64,000 nt of DNA from Andrena cerasifolii (GCF_050908995.1 NC_135118.1:23135501-23199500); one strand, 5' to 3'; counted from the stretch's first letter, positions 1 through 13,049 are shown. The notes: generated from the letters alone by a model not told the origin. Numbers and translations: made by a program.

Positions 1-1865
1 CTCCCATCGGGCTTCCGTGTCCGCGCGACGGTTGCCAGTCGAAAACAATGACAGGGGAACGAGCCGGTTGCCGTGGAAAGGTGGCTATCGCGCGTCGACG
101 ATTTCCCCGTTTGCATTACATGTAATTAGGAGCTGAACGGTACCGTCGGTACCGAGCAAACAATGGACGAGTCTTCCCGCATGCGAGTAAATACGTCAGC
201 GGCACGGTAATTGTCTGGCAATTACCGGTCGCGCGATCGCTACGGGCCAGTACCGCGTTCATCCGGACGGGCTACTCGTCTTTTATTGATCCCCCGTTAA
301 TTGGCTGTTAGAACACATGCCGCGCTGGCGAGGTCCCTGGCAGCCGTCATCTTTCGGCGCTAGGAATGATTATTTCGGTACGATTGTTGCGGCACGGGGT
401 CCAGCGGACAAGGAACGGGATTACGTGATCTTAATAACGGGTTATGCAGTTGTTTGGCATGGCCCTCTGGTGTTCTAGGAAGTACTCGCATGTTTAAACG
501 TGTTCCCATTGGGAAATGTGCGATAGAAATCTGGAGCAGTTAGTTGGCATCCAAGTGTCAGCTGAATGGAATACAGCTGCAGCTGAAAGCTATGAGGTAC
601 CGTTCGCTAGAGAACATTCGTCCAATGCAAAATTTAGGGAACATAAAAGATCGCTGGATGGCCCTGAAGAGTTTGGCATCATAGACCCCGACGCAAGGTC
701 AACGTATAAATTGAGTTTCACTTTCCTCTGCTCAACGATGCCGAACCCCCGTCGCACCCTTGCCGTACACTTAACCCAATCTACAAACTTAATTCCCTCG
801 AAAACGAAGCTGCGAATGGAAAATCGTGTTTGCGCACTGTCGAAGGAGACACCCCACTTCCTCGTCATACCGCCAATTCGTCCCCAGCGCCGTATGTACT
901 TGCAATTAACTCGATTGCCTCCACTCCATCAGCCAAGTGTCAAACAACGATTAACCAAGTCAGGACGCTCGTTTGCCAAGCTTGGAACAGCGAACACGTA
1001 GATTACCTGAGGCGATGGCTGGAAGCAGGTTTACAATACGCGACGCGTCCGCGTTAGACCGTTTTAGAATATCTTGCCCCTCTACTCCGCGGAAAATCGA
1101 GGCAAAATCGCGAGTGGTCGCTCGCTCCGCCGTTTTATCAGGATTTTAGACAACGTACAGACAAAAAACGACTACGGAAAGCTCACGGAGGCGAGATCCC
1201 CCGGAAAGATATACTGCGAAACGGAGAAAACACGTCGCGGATCGTCGTCGATCATCGGACCGGAAAAGGCCCCCGTGCATTTTCTTCGTTTTGCGGCACG
1301 TCACCTCGCTGCCCTTCCCCGTACCCACCCGCCCGGCGGCCGTGCACCCCGCCAGGCTCATAGAAAATTCTATTATTCTATTCTTATCATCGGGATGGCG
1401 CTCGTATCGACAGCCGGATATATAATGCAACGTGAGTTTCTGTGCTTACGGCCTCTGCCGGATGCGCCCACACCGAGCTTGCATACTGAGCAGCGGCGGG
1501 TCTTCTAAGGCCCAACTAGAAAACGTGCTGGCTCGCGACCGTCGTCCGTTCAGGCGATCCAGCGCGCATTCCTTTCGACGATCGAGATGGGCGAAAATGA
1601 CGGCGCACGGCGATCCGCCCCGGCGGGGTCGTTCAGTTTTCACCAGTTGATAACTCGAATAGTGAAAGTGGAATGAATCGAATACATTTGTTCATGAAGG
1701 AACTGTTTAGGCGCGTAGCTTCTTCTTGAGAGATCGTGAGAAGGACCTTCGGTGAAAAGTGGATGAATCGTTGGATTCCTTTCTGATTGCTTAATATATT
1801 CGGTGCTGAGGGGTGGAAGTGTAGTGATCTGTTGGTACCCCTGTGTTTCAGTTGTGATTGATAAG
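1..1865. other. Non-coding, GC-moderate; no supported gene
   Basis: No protein family, RNA gene or repeat is recognised here. Several overlapping open frames exist on both strands around 516-1057 and 1074-1650, but they are low-complexity or arginine/serine-rich translations of GC-rich DNA and open in several frames at once. A GTGAGT donor-like string occurs near 1430 but no convincing exon precedes it. Likely intergenic or intronic. Confidence 0.55.
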
Positions 1866-1867
1866 TA

Positions 1868-3118
1868 GGGTGGAGCTTATTTTTCAACTATGAAAATATG
1901 ATTTTCCTACCATCGCAATTTGTTCCTTTTTATAAAAAATAAAATCGAGCAGATATGAGCATAATTGATCTATATTTAAGGGTAGCTCCATGGTGGTGAA
2001 ATTTCCAATCTACATGATAATTATATGGAAGGGCATGGACCACTAGAATTTTTTTCAAACGCATTCATTTGTTCGATAAGAAAAATAGAAACTGAGAGAA
2101 GATGGCATTGTGCCCCGTCTGACGTACCTATAATTAAGTAACACATTTAGTAGATTTTACCCTGACAGCAGGAAACAGACAGTGTCTGTCTGAGCCTCTG
2201 TGAAATTTAACAAATTATTAAATATAAATGTAAATGTATAAATTATAATATGGTCATTATATGCACATGATTAAACAACCTAGCGTAAATCTTAGGTATG
2301 AAACACCTAAAATACAAGACTATTACGCAACTTTACTTAAAAAGTAAGGCCTAATGACACAGTCCCTCTAATAGAATTTTGGTTTTTCTGTTTCTCTATG
2401 ATTGGACTATTATTACATATAATAACTTCTTAATTTATGTAACCGTTTGGTTTTTGACACCTATGAGGGGTGTATTTATCACCAAATAAATAATAATAAA
2501 GATATTAGGCATTGTTGACGTGAATTAATTGAGTTTCGTCTTTTCAAAAACATTTTAAATTGTCAACGATCATCGCTTCGGCGTCGTTCGAGTGCCCTTT
2601 GGCATACTGTTTCGATGTTCTTGCCTGATTTAACACTGTTTACCTCAGTCACCAGTCAGCGGACTCGAGAGTCGCATGTCCAACTACGAACGCGACATTT
2701 CCACAATCTTTTAAATTCAAAAGTTCATTTAATATCAATTTTTATTTCCATTTTTTAAAAAATAAATTTTAACTTTCCTTGAAAAAAATCAGTATTATTG
2801 ACCGAAACGTTGGAAACTGTTAAAAAAATGTTTCAAAACTGCAATTAGTCTCTGTTTAAATATTCGAAAGACCGAACCAGTGCGCCGAAACAACGCTCTT
2901 TTAACTGGAACGATTTATGCGGTCGAAATTCAAATTATTTTATGGTCATTATATGTTGCATTTTCATAATTTCTATAATCTTTGGCTCACTTCAGCTACC
3001 CCTAAACAGAAGAATCTAAAAAGTTTTTATATAGCGTTTGTACATCTAAAGGAACAAATCAGGGTGGTAAGATTTGTAAAATAATATTTAATCTTTTTTT
3101 AACTTTTAAGCTCCACCC
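1868..3118. mobile_element. TA-flanked TIR element, Tc1/mariner-like non-autonomous (1.25 kb)
   Basis: The left end reads GGGTGGAGCTTA and the right end is its reverse complement (TAAGCTCCACCC). TA dinucleotides flank both ends (1866-1867 and 3119-3120), as expected for TA target duplications of the Tc1/mariner group. Inside the left terminus 'TTTGTTCCTTT' and 'GGGTAGCT' recur as reverse complements near the right end, so the terminal inverted repeats are long but diverged. The interior is AT-rich with no transposase-like frame, hence non-autonomous or decayed. The class is inferred from the TA flanks only. Confidence 0.6.
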
Positions 3119-3120
3119 TA

Positions 3121-5950
3121 TTTATAAGTTTAGAAGAATTTGTGGCTGAATCGTGCAATCTTGGTTTGCTGCAGGTAGGACGGGGGAGCAACGCTGAATT
3201 TTTTCGAAGGTGTTTGGACTTTCGTTTTTTAAGAATGAGAGGATGCAGGGGCTTCAAAGCCTCCCGAGTTTGTGGAGCAATATGAAGTTGTTGGCTTTGC
3301 GCACTTCTTTTTCTCCCCCTCTTTACTTTCCTTGTAGTACGGTTCTCGCTCATGTTAAAAAAAAAAAGTTTGCGTTCCTGTTACGCCGTCTCTGTTCCCC
3401 GAAGTACAACGATACACGGAAAAATCTACTCCTTTCGCAATATCAGATGTTTAATTCGTTTCTCGCGAGTCGACGGGACATGTAACGCGACTCTTAATTA
3501 ACATAAAATTTCCAGGGAACACGGTTACAGCGCTGTGTGTAGGACTTGTAAAATGCAAAGCAGTTTAGTTTGCATATTTTACACGGCGACGGAAGCGAAA
3601 ATATACAGCGATATTATATCAAATTGCCGCCGAGAAGTTTTTTTTAAAAGTTTGCCCGTAGCCAGCGTTTCAGTGCTTCAGCTAAATGTCGATGTTAAAT
3701 CTGATATTAGAAACTTCACGTGTTTTTCCTCTCGTTCTATATTAATATTCGCCCCCCGGGCCTTTGTTAGAAGGCGATTGTAATTACGCATACAAATTAA
3801 CATGCTCGGTTTTACAGTGCTTTGAAAACAGTTGCTAGTGAATGGAAGAAGTGAACTCAAGACACGATCGGTGCGAGCACTTTGCGGTCTTTTGCCTTTA
3901 ATATTTCAATGTATTGTATATAATGATTTAATTAGCGGCACTGGTGCGAGTAACATGACAAAGTAAACTGTATTCAAATAATTCAGCCATCGTGTGAATG
4001 CTATCCTGTCTCTTTGCGAATTAACAGTATCCGGTGGCGCAGCTAAGAAAAATGAAAGAATCACTTCTAATGGGAATAAAAAATTATCTCATAAAATACA
4101 AGAAATCTTAGAAATCGTACAGATTAGCGAAAAATGAATGCTCGAAATGGAGGGTCGCTTTGAAGAGTGGCGGACAATGCAAGAATTGGAAGAGAATGCC
4201 GAGGTGTGACATGTGGGCGCGAAATTCGAATTTCTCGTGCCCTCTGGTCGCACCGGGCGTTATTGTTTTAATTAACACACCGTGAATTCTGCCCTGCCAT
4301 TCATAGGGCCTAATTCGCCTTGTGCCAGAACAATGCATCACGGATCGACGTTGCATCTGCCACGCGATAGGTGGACAAATGCACACGCAGACGTCCCTGG
4401 AGCCTCGCACGCGGACCCCGTTGATTGCAAAAGTGGAATGACGGCTGGCTGTGCACGAAAAAGGCGAGAAATATTAAAAAGGGTTGTCGGAGCACGGTCC
4501 CGCGGCCCGAATCTGTCGACGAGTTTTAGGAACAAAACCACTCCACCCTCTGAATACAAATTGGTGAGGGTTGGTTCTGCGGGAGAGGGAGGACCTTTCA
4601 CTCACTGATTTCTTTCTAACTTTATCCTGCGAACATACGATAAGATTAAACTTCTAATACGGTGGACACGTTGTGAAATTGTGGTCTTTCTTGTAGTTAA
4701 CGAAGGAAACCAGTTGAATATAATTTAGTAAAGAAAGATAAAGGATATAATCAGTTTTACTATAATATAACTCAAGGCCATTGATGAGGTTTTACCATCC
4801 CCCAAGCCCCGAAAGATGAGGTCTTACTTAGTTTATTTTCATAAAGAATAAGAGTTTTCATTAACTTTAATTTTCGTCAGGTCCGAAACTACGCATTTTG
4901 TGAAGATGCTCGAATTTGTTTATAAATCGACTGGAACCTCCGTTTTTGAGTTACCACTGCAAATCAAAAGAAACTTTTTTTAAAAAAAAACCTCTATATA
5001 CATAATGCATATTTTTGACTAAACAAACAAGTTTTCAAAGCTTATGATGTTAATAAACTTCATGACAAAGTCTCAGTTTCAATTTGTTTCCTTGTAATTA
5101 ATTGAAACAGACATGCTTCATTTCACACAGGAACGACTGCCTAATTATTGAAATTAGGAAAGTTCAAAGCGGTTGGTGTTCAGCGAAATTTATTTTCTAA
5201 TTTAAATTGTACGTGACGTAGGTGATTTTCCTTGTTTAAGCGAGGCAGTTGATAATGCTCCGTGAATCTGCGTCGCATAAGTAGCAGAACGTTAAAAGTT
5301 TCGCGATGACTTCAGCAGTTTCGCGAATCGAATACATTGTGCATCGCGAATGCAGCAATAATCATTTCTTTGAAGCGCCGCGATTAATTTTTCCCTCTTT
5401 CCCTGCCCCAGTTCCGAGGCGATAAGAGCACGCGTTTTGCGCAATCCTCGAATTCCACCGTGCAGATGTTCATCGGAGTTCTCTGTGATTTAAGGCGCAC
5501 GAATGATCTTTGAACTAAATCGCCGGCCGGCGATCTAGATCACTCTTCGTCTTTGTCAGAGTTCTGGCATTTGTTCCTAATAAAAATTTACGGCTGCGTT
5601 ATTAAATTGCCTCCGCGCAAGATGGAGGCTCTCGCCTCAATTGAGCTTAGCGCCTGTTAATCTCAAGTGGGACGAAGCGGGGATTATTATTAGCGATTCT
5701 AATTAACTATTCAAACCTGTCCGACTTGTGCAATCCAAAATAAATACTGCCTTATTAATTTCAAATAATACTTGTTGTCGTATGAAATTCAATCGAGGCA
5801 CACAATTTCTCCAAGCTTGCAACTGCAAAATCCTATTACATCCAAATGTTTCACCCTAAAACACGAGATTTTATAATAATAAGTGTTTTAACGATATGTA
5901 AAATAAATTCAGTATTGTTTTTTTTTCAATTTGAAGCATCTTAAATTATG
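3121..5950. other. Non-coding stretch, mixed composition
   Basis: No supported gene. Short frames at 3210-3485, 4108-4608 and their antisense partners have no recognisable domain and overlap in several frames. 4680-5200 is strongly AT-rich and I see no inverted repeat organising it. Nothing else is annotated. Confidence 0.5.
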
Positions 5951-5954
5951 TTGA

Positions 5955-6218
5955 ATGGACTTGGGCACCTTCAAATTTTATAATGAATCTGGTTGTCAAT
6001 TTTGGAAGTGGCCTAACTCCATTCTTGATAAGAAAACGCATATTATTCACTTAATAATTGCCACTGTTTTAATAGGAACTATAAATTTAACATCCTTAGA
6101 TACACTTAAGCAGTATGACTCATTAGTATCCTATACGTATATTTTTAAATTCGTTGAAACGCAAACCCTTAAATATCTCGATTTGAAGATAAATGGACTT
6201 AGGCCACTTTCGAAATAA
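5955..6218. repeat. Small repeat with three copies of a GGACTTAGGCCACTTTC-like motif
   Basis: A motif of about 20 bp occurs near 5957-5977 (GGACTTGGGCACCTTCAAA) and 6194-6213 (GGACTTAGGCCACTTTCGAA) in direct orientation, and once inverted near 6000-6020 (TTTTGGAAGTGGCCTAACTC). The arrangement suggests a short MITE or decayed inverted-repeat element. An 87-codon frame spans the stretch, but it reads through the repeat copies and has no known domain, so I do not call it a gene. No target duplication was identified. Confidence 0.35.
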
Positions 6219-6990
6219 ACGGCTCATATGTAAATGTTCCCGGTGAACTCGAACCGTGCAGAAAATTGCAAAAGGAGTGTAAATTTCTTCATTGTTCCTT
6301 TCTCGTCGCAGTCGGCAATTATTCAGCATCGGCCCATCCGTCATAATAAAGTGCATGCGCATCTTAGCCGGCGACGAAGCCATTTTGGTGAACGGTCCTC
6401 TATTATTTTACGCATTATGCATCGATTGCTAAGAGTAGAATGCGATGCAGCGCGTGGAGCGTGCAGTCACGTGTCTATTTTAATACGTCGAAATCATTAA
6501 GCGCACGGTTGCGCAATACTCCTAATCCCCTATCTTTGTCACGCGATTTTTAATTTGGATCGAGCCGCTGCGCTATCGCGCGGGCACGGGCGCGTGACGA
6601 GCATCGCGCGGCCCACAAAGCTTGTTCTACAAACACGTATCATTCGATTCTATAATGACTCATGGGCGAGTGAAGCAATCCTGGCCCGATGTATCATCGC
6701 GAACATAGTGTGGAACAAAGGAAAAGTGGCTTGTGCCGCTTGACCGCGATAGCGACCAATGATTACGATAGGAATATCCCTGCGTCATGTAAGTATATCG
6801 TTTTCGAGTAATTTCGCAAGACCGATTTTCCTTGCGCTTGCACGTGAAACCGGTGGTCTTGCGCGAGCGTAGTTCAGCATGGAGAAAGAAGCATCGCGTT
6901 ACTCTGAGAAGGGAGAATTATTATTATTAAAACACTGACACCGCGAATCCTACTTCTGACTAACGAAGTTTACTTTCAAATTAAACTCTG
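6219..6990. other. Non-coding stretch
   Basis: No supported gene. A possible short reading ATG...CAT|GTAAGT near 6758-6790 would be a 10-codon initial exon, but nothing corroborates it. Confidence 0.45.
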
Positions 6991-6991
6991 A

Positions 6992-7764
6992 CAGGGAACA
7001 CTATTCGATTGGTGATCTGGAATCACGCAGGTTTCTTTATATAGATCGAAAGTATTTCTCACAAAGATCACAAAAATGTAAATTAAAAAGATGCTCCCAG
7101 CAGCTGGTCTGATCTTGAAAAATCAACAAAGGTGGAACAGGGGGAAAAAAATGAGGGATAGAGAATGACGAAACTGTCTGTTCAAATTTAAATATCTCTA
7201 TTATATGAAAATACATTATAGTAAATGAATGACAATTCGTTAATGATAGATAATAATTAGAAAAAAATTAGTGATAATAAATGATAATACTAATGATGTC
7301 AGTGATATGTTTAGACTGTCTCGTTGATCAAGGTATGAAAGAAACAGAGTTCGCTCGTTGCAGTCATTGTGAAATTTATTATTGCTTCAATCACTTTTTT
7401 AAACCTTGTCGACAAGATTATCATAAATGTAATGGTTAATATTACCCACTGTTGTGATTTCATTAGTATTATCATTTATTATCATTAATTTTTTCTAGTC
7501 ACTATCTATCATTAATCTATTATCATTCATTTACTATAATGAATTTTCATATAATAGAGATAATTAAATTTGAACACGCGGATTTGTCATTCTCTTTCCC
7601 TCATTTTTCTTCTTTCCCCGGTTCCACCTTTGTCCATTTTTCAAAGTTAGACCAGCTTTTGGGGAGCATCTTTAGTTTACACTTCTGTGAGCTTTGTGAC
7701 ATATACTTTCGATCTACATAAAAAAATCTGCGCCATTCCATCATCAATTGAATAGTGTTCCTTG
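6992..7764. mobile_element. Foldback (long inverted repeat) element, possibly hAT-like
   Basis: The ends are CAGGGAACACTATTC on the left and GAATAGTGTTCCTTG on the right. The complementary arms run inward for roughly 290 bp: the left-arm blocks ATAGATCGAAAGTAT, GATGCTCCCAGCAGCTGG and AATGAGGGATAGAGAATGAC all reappear inverted between about 7570 and 7720. The spacer is roughly 7310-7450. Ends beginning CAGGG are seen in hAT elements, but I could not find a matching 8-bp duplication, so the superfamily is open. The short frame at 7539-7721 lies in the right arm and is not a gene. Confidence 0.65.
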
Positions 7765-10635
7765 TGAGGCCCAAATGCTTCAGAGATTAAAAAAGGAAAG
7801 AACCACGAAGGCGCACTTTCTGCAATCATCGACCCCATAAGCAAACACGCATATGTACCACCACCAGTAGATAGTACAAAAGAAACATCTGTTCCTTAAT
7901 ACGAACTGTCTTTTTTACTAATGAAATTCAATTCCGAATGAAATCTTCCGACACCTACCTGCGAACATCACTCATTCTATTATCGCCGATGTCCGTCTAC
8001 CTTGGTGACTCCTTCGGCAATCAGTAAATACAGTGAATCATGTTTTCGAGATTAGTAAACGCTGTAGGAACCTGATAATATGATCAAATATTCCACTTTT
8101 CGTTCCCTGTATTTGAATCATTTTTAAGATCGCCGGGTTTATTAAAAAAAAAAGAGCGCTTGTACAGTTAGCAGATCGCTTTGCGCGAGGAAAAATCTGC
8201 TGCACCATCGGGCCAGCTAATTTTACGTCGTTCGCGCTCGGAATCCAAGGCAGGGCGTTGCACCCGTTGGGTAAAGTGCAATAACGCGATAATCCGCGTC
8301 GGTTCGATTTCGGCGGATATTTTCGTCCGCGGTGCGGGAATGACTCGCGAGCGGGCGAAGCACGTGGCAGGCCAGACCGAAGGCATTTCCATGCGCATTT
8401 ACCGAACAGACGGTCGTCCATCACACCACCGTCGCGGGCGCAATTAAGCCGAGCAGTGCTGCATGCAAATCGGCGCATTGTCTTGACCCGAAGTGGCGCG
8501 ATGTCGCCAGACCCGTTGCGCTTTCACAAACGCCACGCGGGGCCGCGGCTCCAGCCAATTCCCAAATCCGCCGTCCTCATGCATCACCTGCGCGATGCCA
8601 TTGCTCTTGCATCGACGGACGCCCAAGTGCTCAAGTAAATGACGCCGCCATCGATCCCGCGGAGTTCTTCAATAACAATTTAGAAAGCTCCATCTACCTC
8701 TACACCTCGCTAAAGAACTACCTTTCTATCTCCATGAAATGATCCAAGTCTCACGTACTTATACGTTTTAACGGAACTTTCAAAATTTCAGTTCGCAATT
8801 TATAGCTACCATTTCTTAGAACAATCTTTAATTCATATAGATTTGGAGAAGCAAGTTTTCTTGGCTGACACAGCTTAGACTCACACGAAAGCCTCGATCG
8901 GTAATAATTGTAAAATTTGTGAATGTTTGACGCGTTGAAGATCAATTTAACCGAACACGGAGATGTGGGAAGATGCAGCGCTGGAATATGAATGTAAAAG
9001 GGAAGATCCAATCGGTCTGAAAGCAAGTAGAAGTAATCAAAATCGCTGGCATCTCCGTAGCAGATGAACCGTGGAAATCGATCAGGAAATGCTCGAAGAT
9101 CGGATGTTTGCCTGTCTGCGAACGTCACAGGAACGTCTGGCATACGTGCATTGGGTAAAGCTGTTGGTTTAAGCGCAACGGGGATTCCGCAAGAGCCTTT
9201 TGTCCTTCCTCGATTCCAGTCAGGATCGCCCTGCCTAGCTCTGTTCGCATAAACGGGAAACGGGTTTCAGTCAGAAAGAGCTTTGGTAGTTGAGCGTAAA
9301 AGAACGATGCTTTGTCACCGGGGCAAAGAAGAAAGAGAAGAAAAAAAATGGACGCACCTCTTTCGATCGGTCTTGCTTACACCATCGGCCTCGTTCTTTC
9401 TTCTCCCTTTCGTTTTCTCCCTCTGCTGCAGCGAGAAGGAGGGCGACGAGAAAGCTGACGTTAGACGAATGCAAATGAATACGTCCCAGGGGAATGGATA
9501 TTTTGGGGGAGAGGTGGAGGCACCTCTAATGTTTGGTCAACGTGTGGTCACCAAGCTTTTCAGATTTTCAGCAGAAACGCTGCTTTTATTCTTTCGAGTG
9601 GAATCCTTGAAAGGAAATATGGTGGCGAATAACTCTTGTAATACCATAATTAAATAATTATTATAGGAATCAAATTTTTGCAATTCTTCTGCAGATTTAT
9701 CCATCAATGAACACTGTTATCAGCTTTTACATGATTCTAAATTGATAATACTGTACGTCTGTATATTTTTGCGAATAATACAATTTCACGGACTCATCCA
9801 AATCTCTCTCGAGAACCAGGATACTTGTTTTATTCCAATCGAGTGCTTAAAAGTACCTAATTACTGAAACTGCTTATTCCAAACATAAAGTGCTTTACTG
9901 GGAGCATGTTCCCCGCGATAAGATCTGCATTCGATGGAAATCCTTTGCAGAAATCGTCCCATTCTCACCCGTGCCCTCGGCCGAAATTGCATCGGGCCAC
10001 CCCAGCTCTCCGTTTCGCTCAGCCACCGCGGGAAATGGTGGAAGAGGAGGCGGTAATTAAATTTCATTACGCGGACACTCGAGGCAGCGAATGGGGAAAA
10101 AAACACGCCAGCCGGGGCCATCGAAGGTCGTATTAAACGTTTGAGAGCCGCTGACCATAGTGATCGTTGGCTTTGGCTTTCCTCCTGCCAGCCTCCACCC
10201 TCTCGATCGACGAACTGCAACCCTCCGCGCGACCCGCTGCGGGCGCCGTTGTGTTCCATTGTTGTGAACGCATGCAAATTGCGATCCCGGTGCCGGGACG
10301 AGTATCAATTCTAACAGGATTAATTCGAGTGCAGTCATTGTTTTTTGCGCGTCACAAAAAGCGCCCTCCCCCCGCTGCCCCCGTTGCAGCCGAGCGTTTC
10401 GCCTCGTTTCGAACAATATCCAGGGAACGGGTTGCCATGCCTCAGCCAGCCTCGTTCCCGCGAAGTTTGCAAATTGCGTTCAATGAGTCGCAAAACAGGG
10501 GGTCCCCGTGATGCCGTTCGTTGGTCGTTTTTACTGGTAATCGGGCCAAGTGTTTCTTCGCCGTTCACTGTCTCCTTCAATGGGGTGGGTTGAAGATGTT
10601 GAACAAAGGGGAATTTAGTTTACTTGTAATCTCTA
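7765..10635. other. Non-coding stretch, GC-rich patches at 8160-8640 and 9930-10560
   Basis: No supported gene. In both GC-rich patches frames are open on both strands simultaneously (for example around 8038-8640 and 9861-10593), which reflects few stop codons in GC-rich DNA rather than coding. 9283-9480 is a purine-rich run (AAGAAGAAAGAGAAG type) followed by pyrimidine-rich DNA, giving lysine/arginine-rich spurious frames. Confidence 0.5.
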
Positions 10636-10639
10636 TTAA

Positions 10640-11356
10640 GGGGTCATGCTCAGTCAGGAAGCCGAAAAAGGGTGGTCTTTGGAAATTTTTTACTCAAAAG
10701 CTATAACACATTTCTCAAAAAATCTTTTTTCCTTTTAAGGATTGCATCTAGTATCGTGCATCGTATTTTTTTTATTTGAAAATATTTATCAATAACTGAG
10801 TTATTGTCCATCACTCGAAGGTTCTGTAAAAAAAGGCTTCTGCGGTGACCACTGCTGCTCGAAAGTCGATCATCAAAAATAAAAAATTCAAACAATTTAC
10901 TTATTATATTATATTATCTAATATTTGAACGCAGGATTTTTTTATCCGATGCTTAGTTTTCTTTTAATTGACGAAAATCAGGCAAGATTTATGATAAAAA
11001 TTGAAACTTTTACTTTAAACATCAGCCATTTTTTCCCAAATCAATATTTCGAAAAATCCTTCGTTCAAATACTAGATAATATAATATAATAAGTAAATTG
11101 TTTTGAATTTTTTATTTTTGATGATCGACTTTCGAGCAGCAGTGATCACCGCAGAAGCCTTTTTTTTAGAGAACCTTCGAGTGATAGACAATAACTCAGT
11201 TATTGATAAATATTTTTAAATAAAAAAATTACGATGCACGGTACTAGATGCAATCCTTAAAAGGAAAAAACATTTTTTGAGAAATGTGTTATAGATTTTG
11301 AGTAAAAAATTTCCAAAGACCACCCTTTTTTCGGCCTCCTGACTGAGCATGACTCC
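10640..11356. mobile_element. TTAA-flanked foldback MITE, family D, copy 1 (longest)
   Basis: The element begins GGGGTCATGCTCAGTCAGG and ends with the reverse complement CCTGACTGAGCATGACTCC. TTAA is present at both flanks (10636-10639 and 11357-11360). The arms are about 305 bp each (10640 to about 10945 and about 11050 to 11356) with few mismatches, separated by a spacer of about 100 bp found in none of the other copies. There is no coding capacity. TTAA target sites are used by piggyBac and Kolobok transposons; which one mobilised this element cannot be told from the ends. It ends 248 bp upstream of the exon at 11605. Confidence 0.85.
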
Positions 11357-11360
11357 TTAA

Positions 11361-11604
11361 TGTTGGGAAATAATTTGAAGGGTAATTGGTTTGTAGCTTC
11401 AAGGGGAGTAACGTTGATTCAGGGTATTTCTGTTCTCATTGCGTTAGGATGGAATGGTGTATGTAGCGAACGGAGTAGGGACATTAAATGTTTAGTGATC
11501 GAGTGACATTTAGTGACACAAGTGTGGATGATAGTGTCCAGTATTTAAGGAGTTGGATGTATCGCCTATGAAATTTTAAGGGAGATAAATTTGTCATGTT
11601 CCAG
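11361..11604 (+). other. Presumed intron end with 3' splice acceptor
   Basis: This is the sequence between the foldback element and the exon. The last bases before the exon, TTGTCATGTTCCAG, give a moderately pyrimidine-rich acceptor ending in AG at 11603-11604. No upstream exon is visible within this stretch. Confidence 0.5.
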
Positions 11605-11799
11605 AGAGACGACTTTACCGCTATCAGCTCTGCTCTACGCCAGTATTTGCCTGAACGAGACACGCCTTACATTCTGGACGTCGATTTAGATTTCTTCAGT
11701 ACAAGGAACCCTTTCAAAACACTGCACGATCAAGTAAATCTGTACGACAAACTCGCGCCCCTATACGCTTTTCAACGCCCCGATTCAACTGATCCTGAG
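11605..11799 (+). CDS. Internal exon of a UPF0489 (C5orf22-like) family protein, partial
   Basis: This is a 65-codon exon in phase 0 at both boundaries, bounded by an AG acceptor (11603-11604) and a consensus donor GAG|GTAAGT at 11799/11800. An ATG at 11596 lies in the same frame, but it sits inside the acceptor region and is probably not the start. The translation contains YILDVDLDFFSTRNPF, the acidic D-x-D-L-D-F-F-S-x-x-N-P-F block I associate with the UPF0489 family. It is followed by a charged helix-like stretch and LYAFQRPDSTDPE. The molecular function of UPF0489 proteins is not established to my knowledge. The family is normally several hundred residues long, so most of the protein is missing. 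I searched by eye for the family's N-terminal histidine/aspartate-rich segment and its C-terminal part on this strand and did not find them. Copies of one foldback transposon lie on both sides. A real internal exon with long introns is most likely; a duplicated or orphaned exon is the alternative. Confidence 0.75.
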
Positions 11800-13049
11800 G
11801 TAAGTACCAAGAAATTGATCTAGAGTTGCATTGCTCGCGTAGGTACAGTGACTCACAAATTTTCGGGTCACTAACCACCACATGTTGGTAGTTTTATTGT
11901 TCTTATCACTGTTAGTAAATCCAGGCGATACATATGCACGAAAGTCAACCACACATATTCCAAATTTACACGAACAAACCTGTGAGTTGCCGTAACTACG
12001 ATATTTAAAATATTACGCTTCCAGCATCCATCGAAATAAAAGTAGCATAAAGAACTATCGCTACTAACCCAGGAAGAATCATACCCCTTTAGACCACGAT
12101 ATTAACTTTCACTGACTATTCCCAAGTCAGTCGTTAACATTGGCCCATCAGATCCACCGCAAACTCATTAATCACGTCACCGAACTAATTCCAACCGACA
12201 GCAATTCTACTGAACGGGAAATCCGAAAATTCTTTCACCGCGCGAAACAAAACCTTCACGAATTACAACCAAGCTTCCACTAAAACCGGCACGCGATCCC
12301 CTTCGACGGCAATTAGCTTCGAATTAACCCTAAAGGAATCGAATACCTCCGCTGTACATTAAAAGATCCGCGCCCCTTGTGAGCGAGCTCGAAGAAAGCG
12401 CGCTGGCAACGTGATCGAACAATCGCCGAGGCCAGAACGAGAAAACCTCGAGTTCGAAGGAGCCCTTTAGCGAGACGATCGTTCCGCAAGCCACCCAGTT
12501 CGAACTGGGGGCTGAATTAAACGCGAACAACAACCAGACTCGGCCAAAGACGGAAATTCGCGATGTCGAGAGCAACGGCGACGGGGGCGGGCGAGGCGGG
12601 GTGGCGTGGGGGTGTACTGGCAACGAGCGGAAGATTTGCGAATAATTAGGTGGGCCGACAATAGCCGGGGTCCCGTGGCAGACCGGATACACAATGTGGC
12701 CTGCCACCAGCCGGATAATAGACAGAGAAGAACGACTCTATGGGGTTTTAGGATTCGACGGACATAATGGCACTGGCCTATTGTCTACGTAGCTGCAGAC
12801 TGCCAACATCCGTTTTCGAGGGCGGCCACGCCGGCTCATCTGCATGCCAGCCTTCAACCCTTCGAGTGTTTGGTTTCCAGCATCGAGGATGCAAATATCC
12901 TACCTATCCGCGATCCCGGCCCGGGATGATCGGTCGCCATCGATCACGTGAAACGGGATACGGCAATTCGGCTGGATACTGATCGGCCCATTGTTCTTAT
13001 AGGAAAATGGAGAAGTAATCTTGAGCGAGGGAGGGAAAGCGTGAATGCT
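11800..13049 (+). other. Presumed intron downstream of the UPF0489 exon
   Basis: It begins with the donor GTAAGTACC at 11800. The continuation of the exon frame reaches a stop at 11821-11823, as expected for an intron. GC content rises sharply from about 12350. Frames at 12330-12982 on both strands look spurious. No further exon of this family is recognised. Confidence 0.45.
12583..12613 (+). other. G-rich tract with G-quadruplex potential
   Basis: Runs of five, three, four and five guanines occur within 31 bases, separated by short loops (C, CGAGGC, TGGCGT). This fits a possible four-tier G-quadruplex pattern on the + strand. It lies in the presumed intron after the UPF0489 exon. No function can be assigned. 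Confidence 0.4.

Noticed and set aside
6753..6795. Possible initial exon (ten codons then GTAAGT)
   Set aside because: Too short, with no upstream or downstream support; donor strings of this quality occur by chance.
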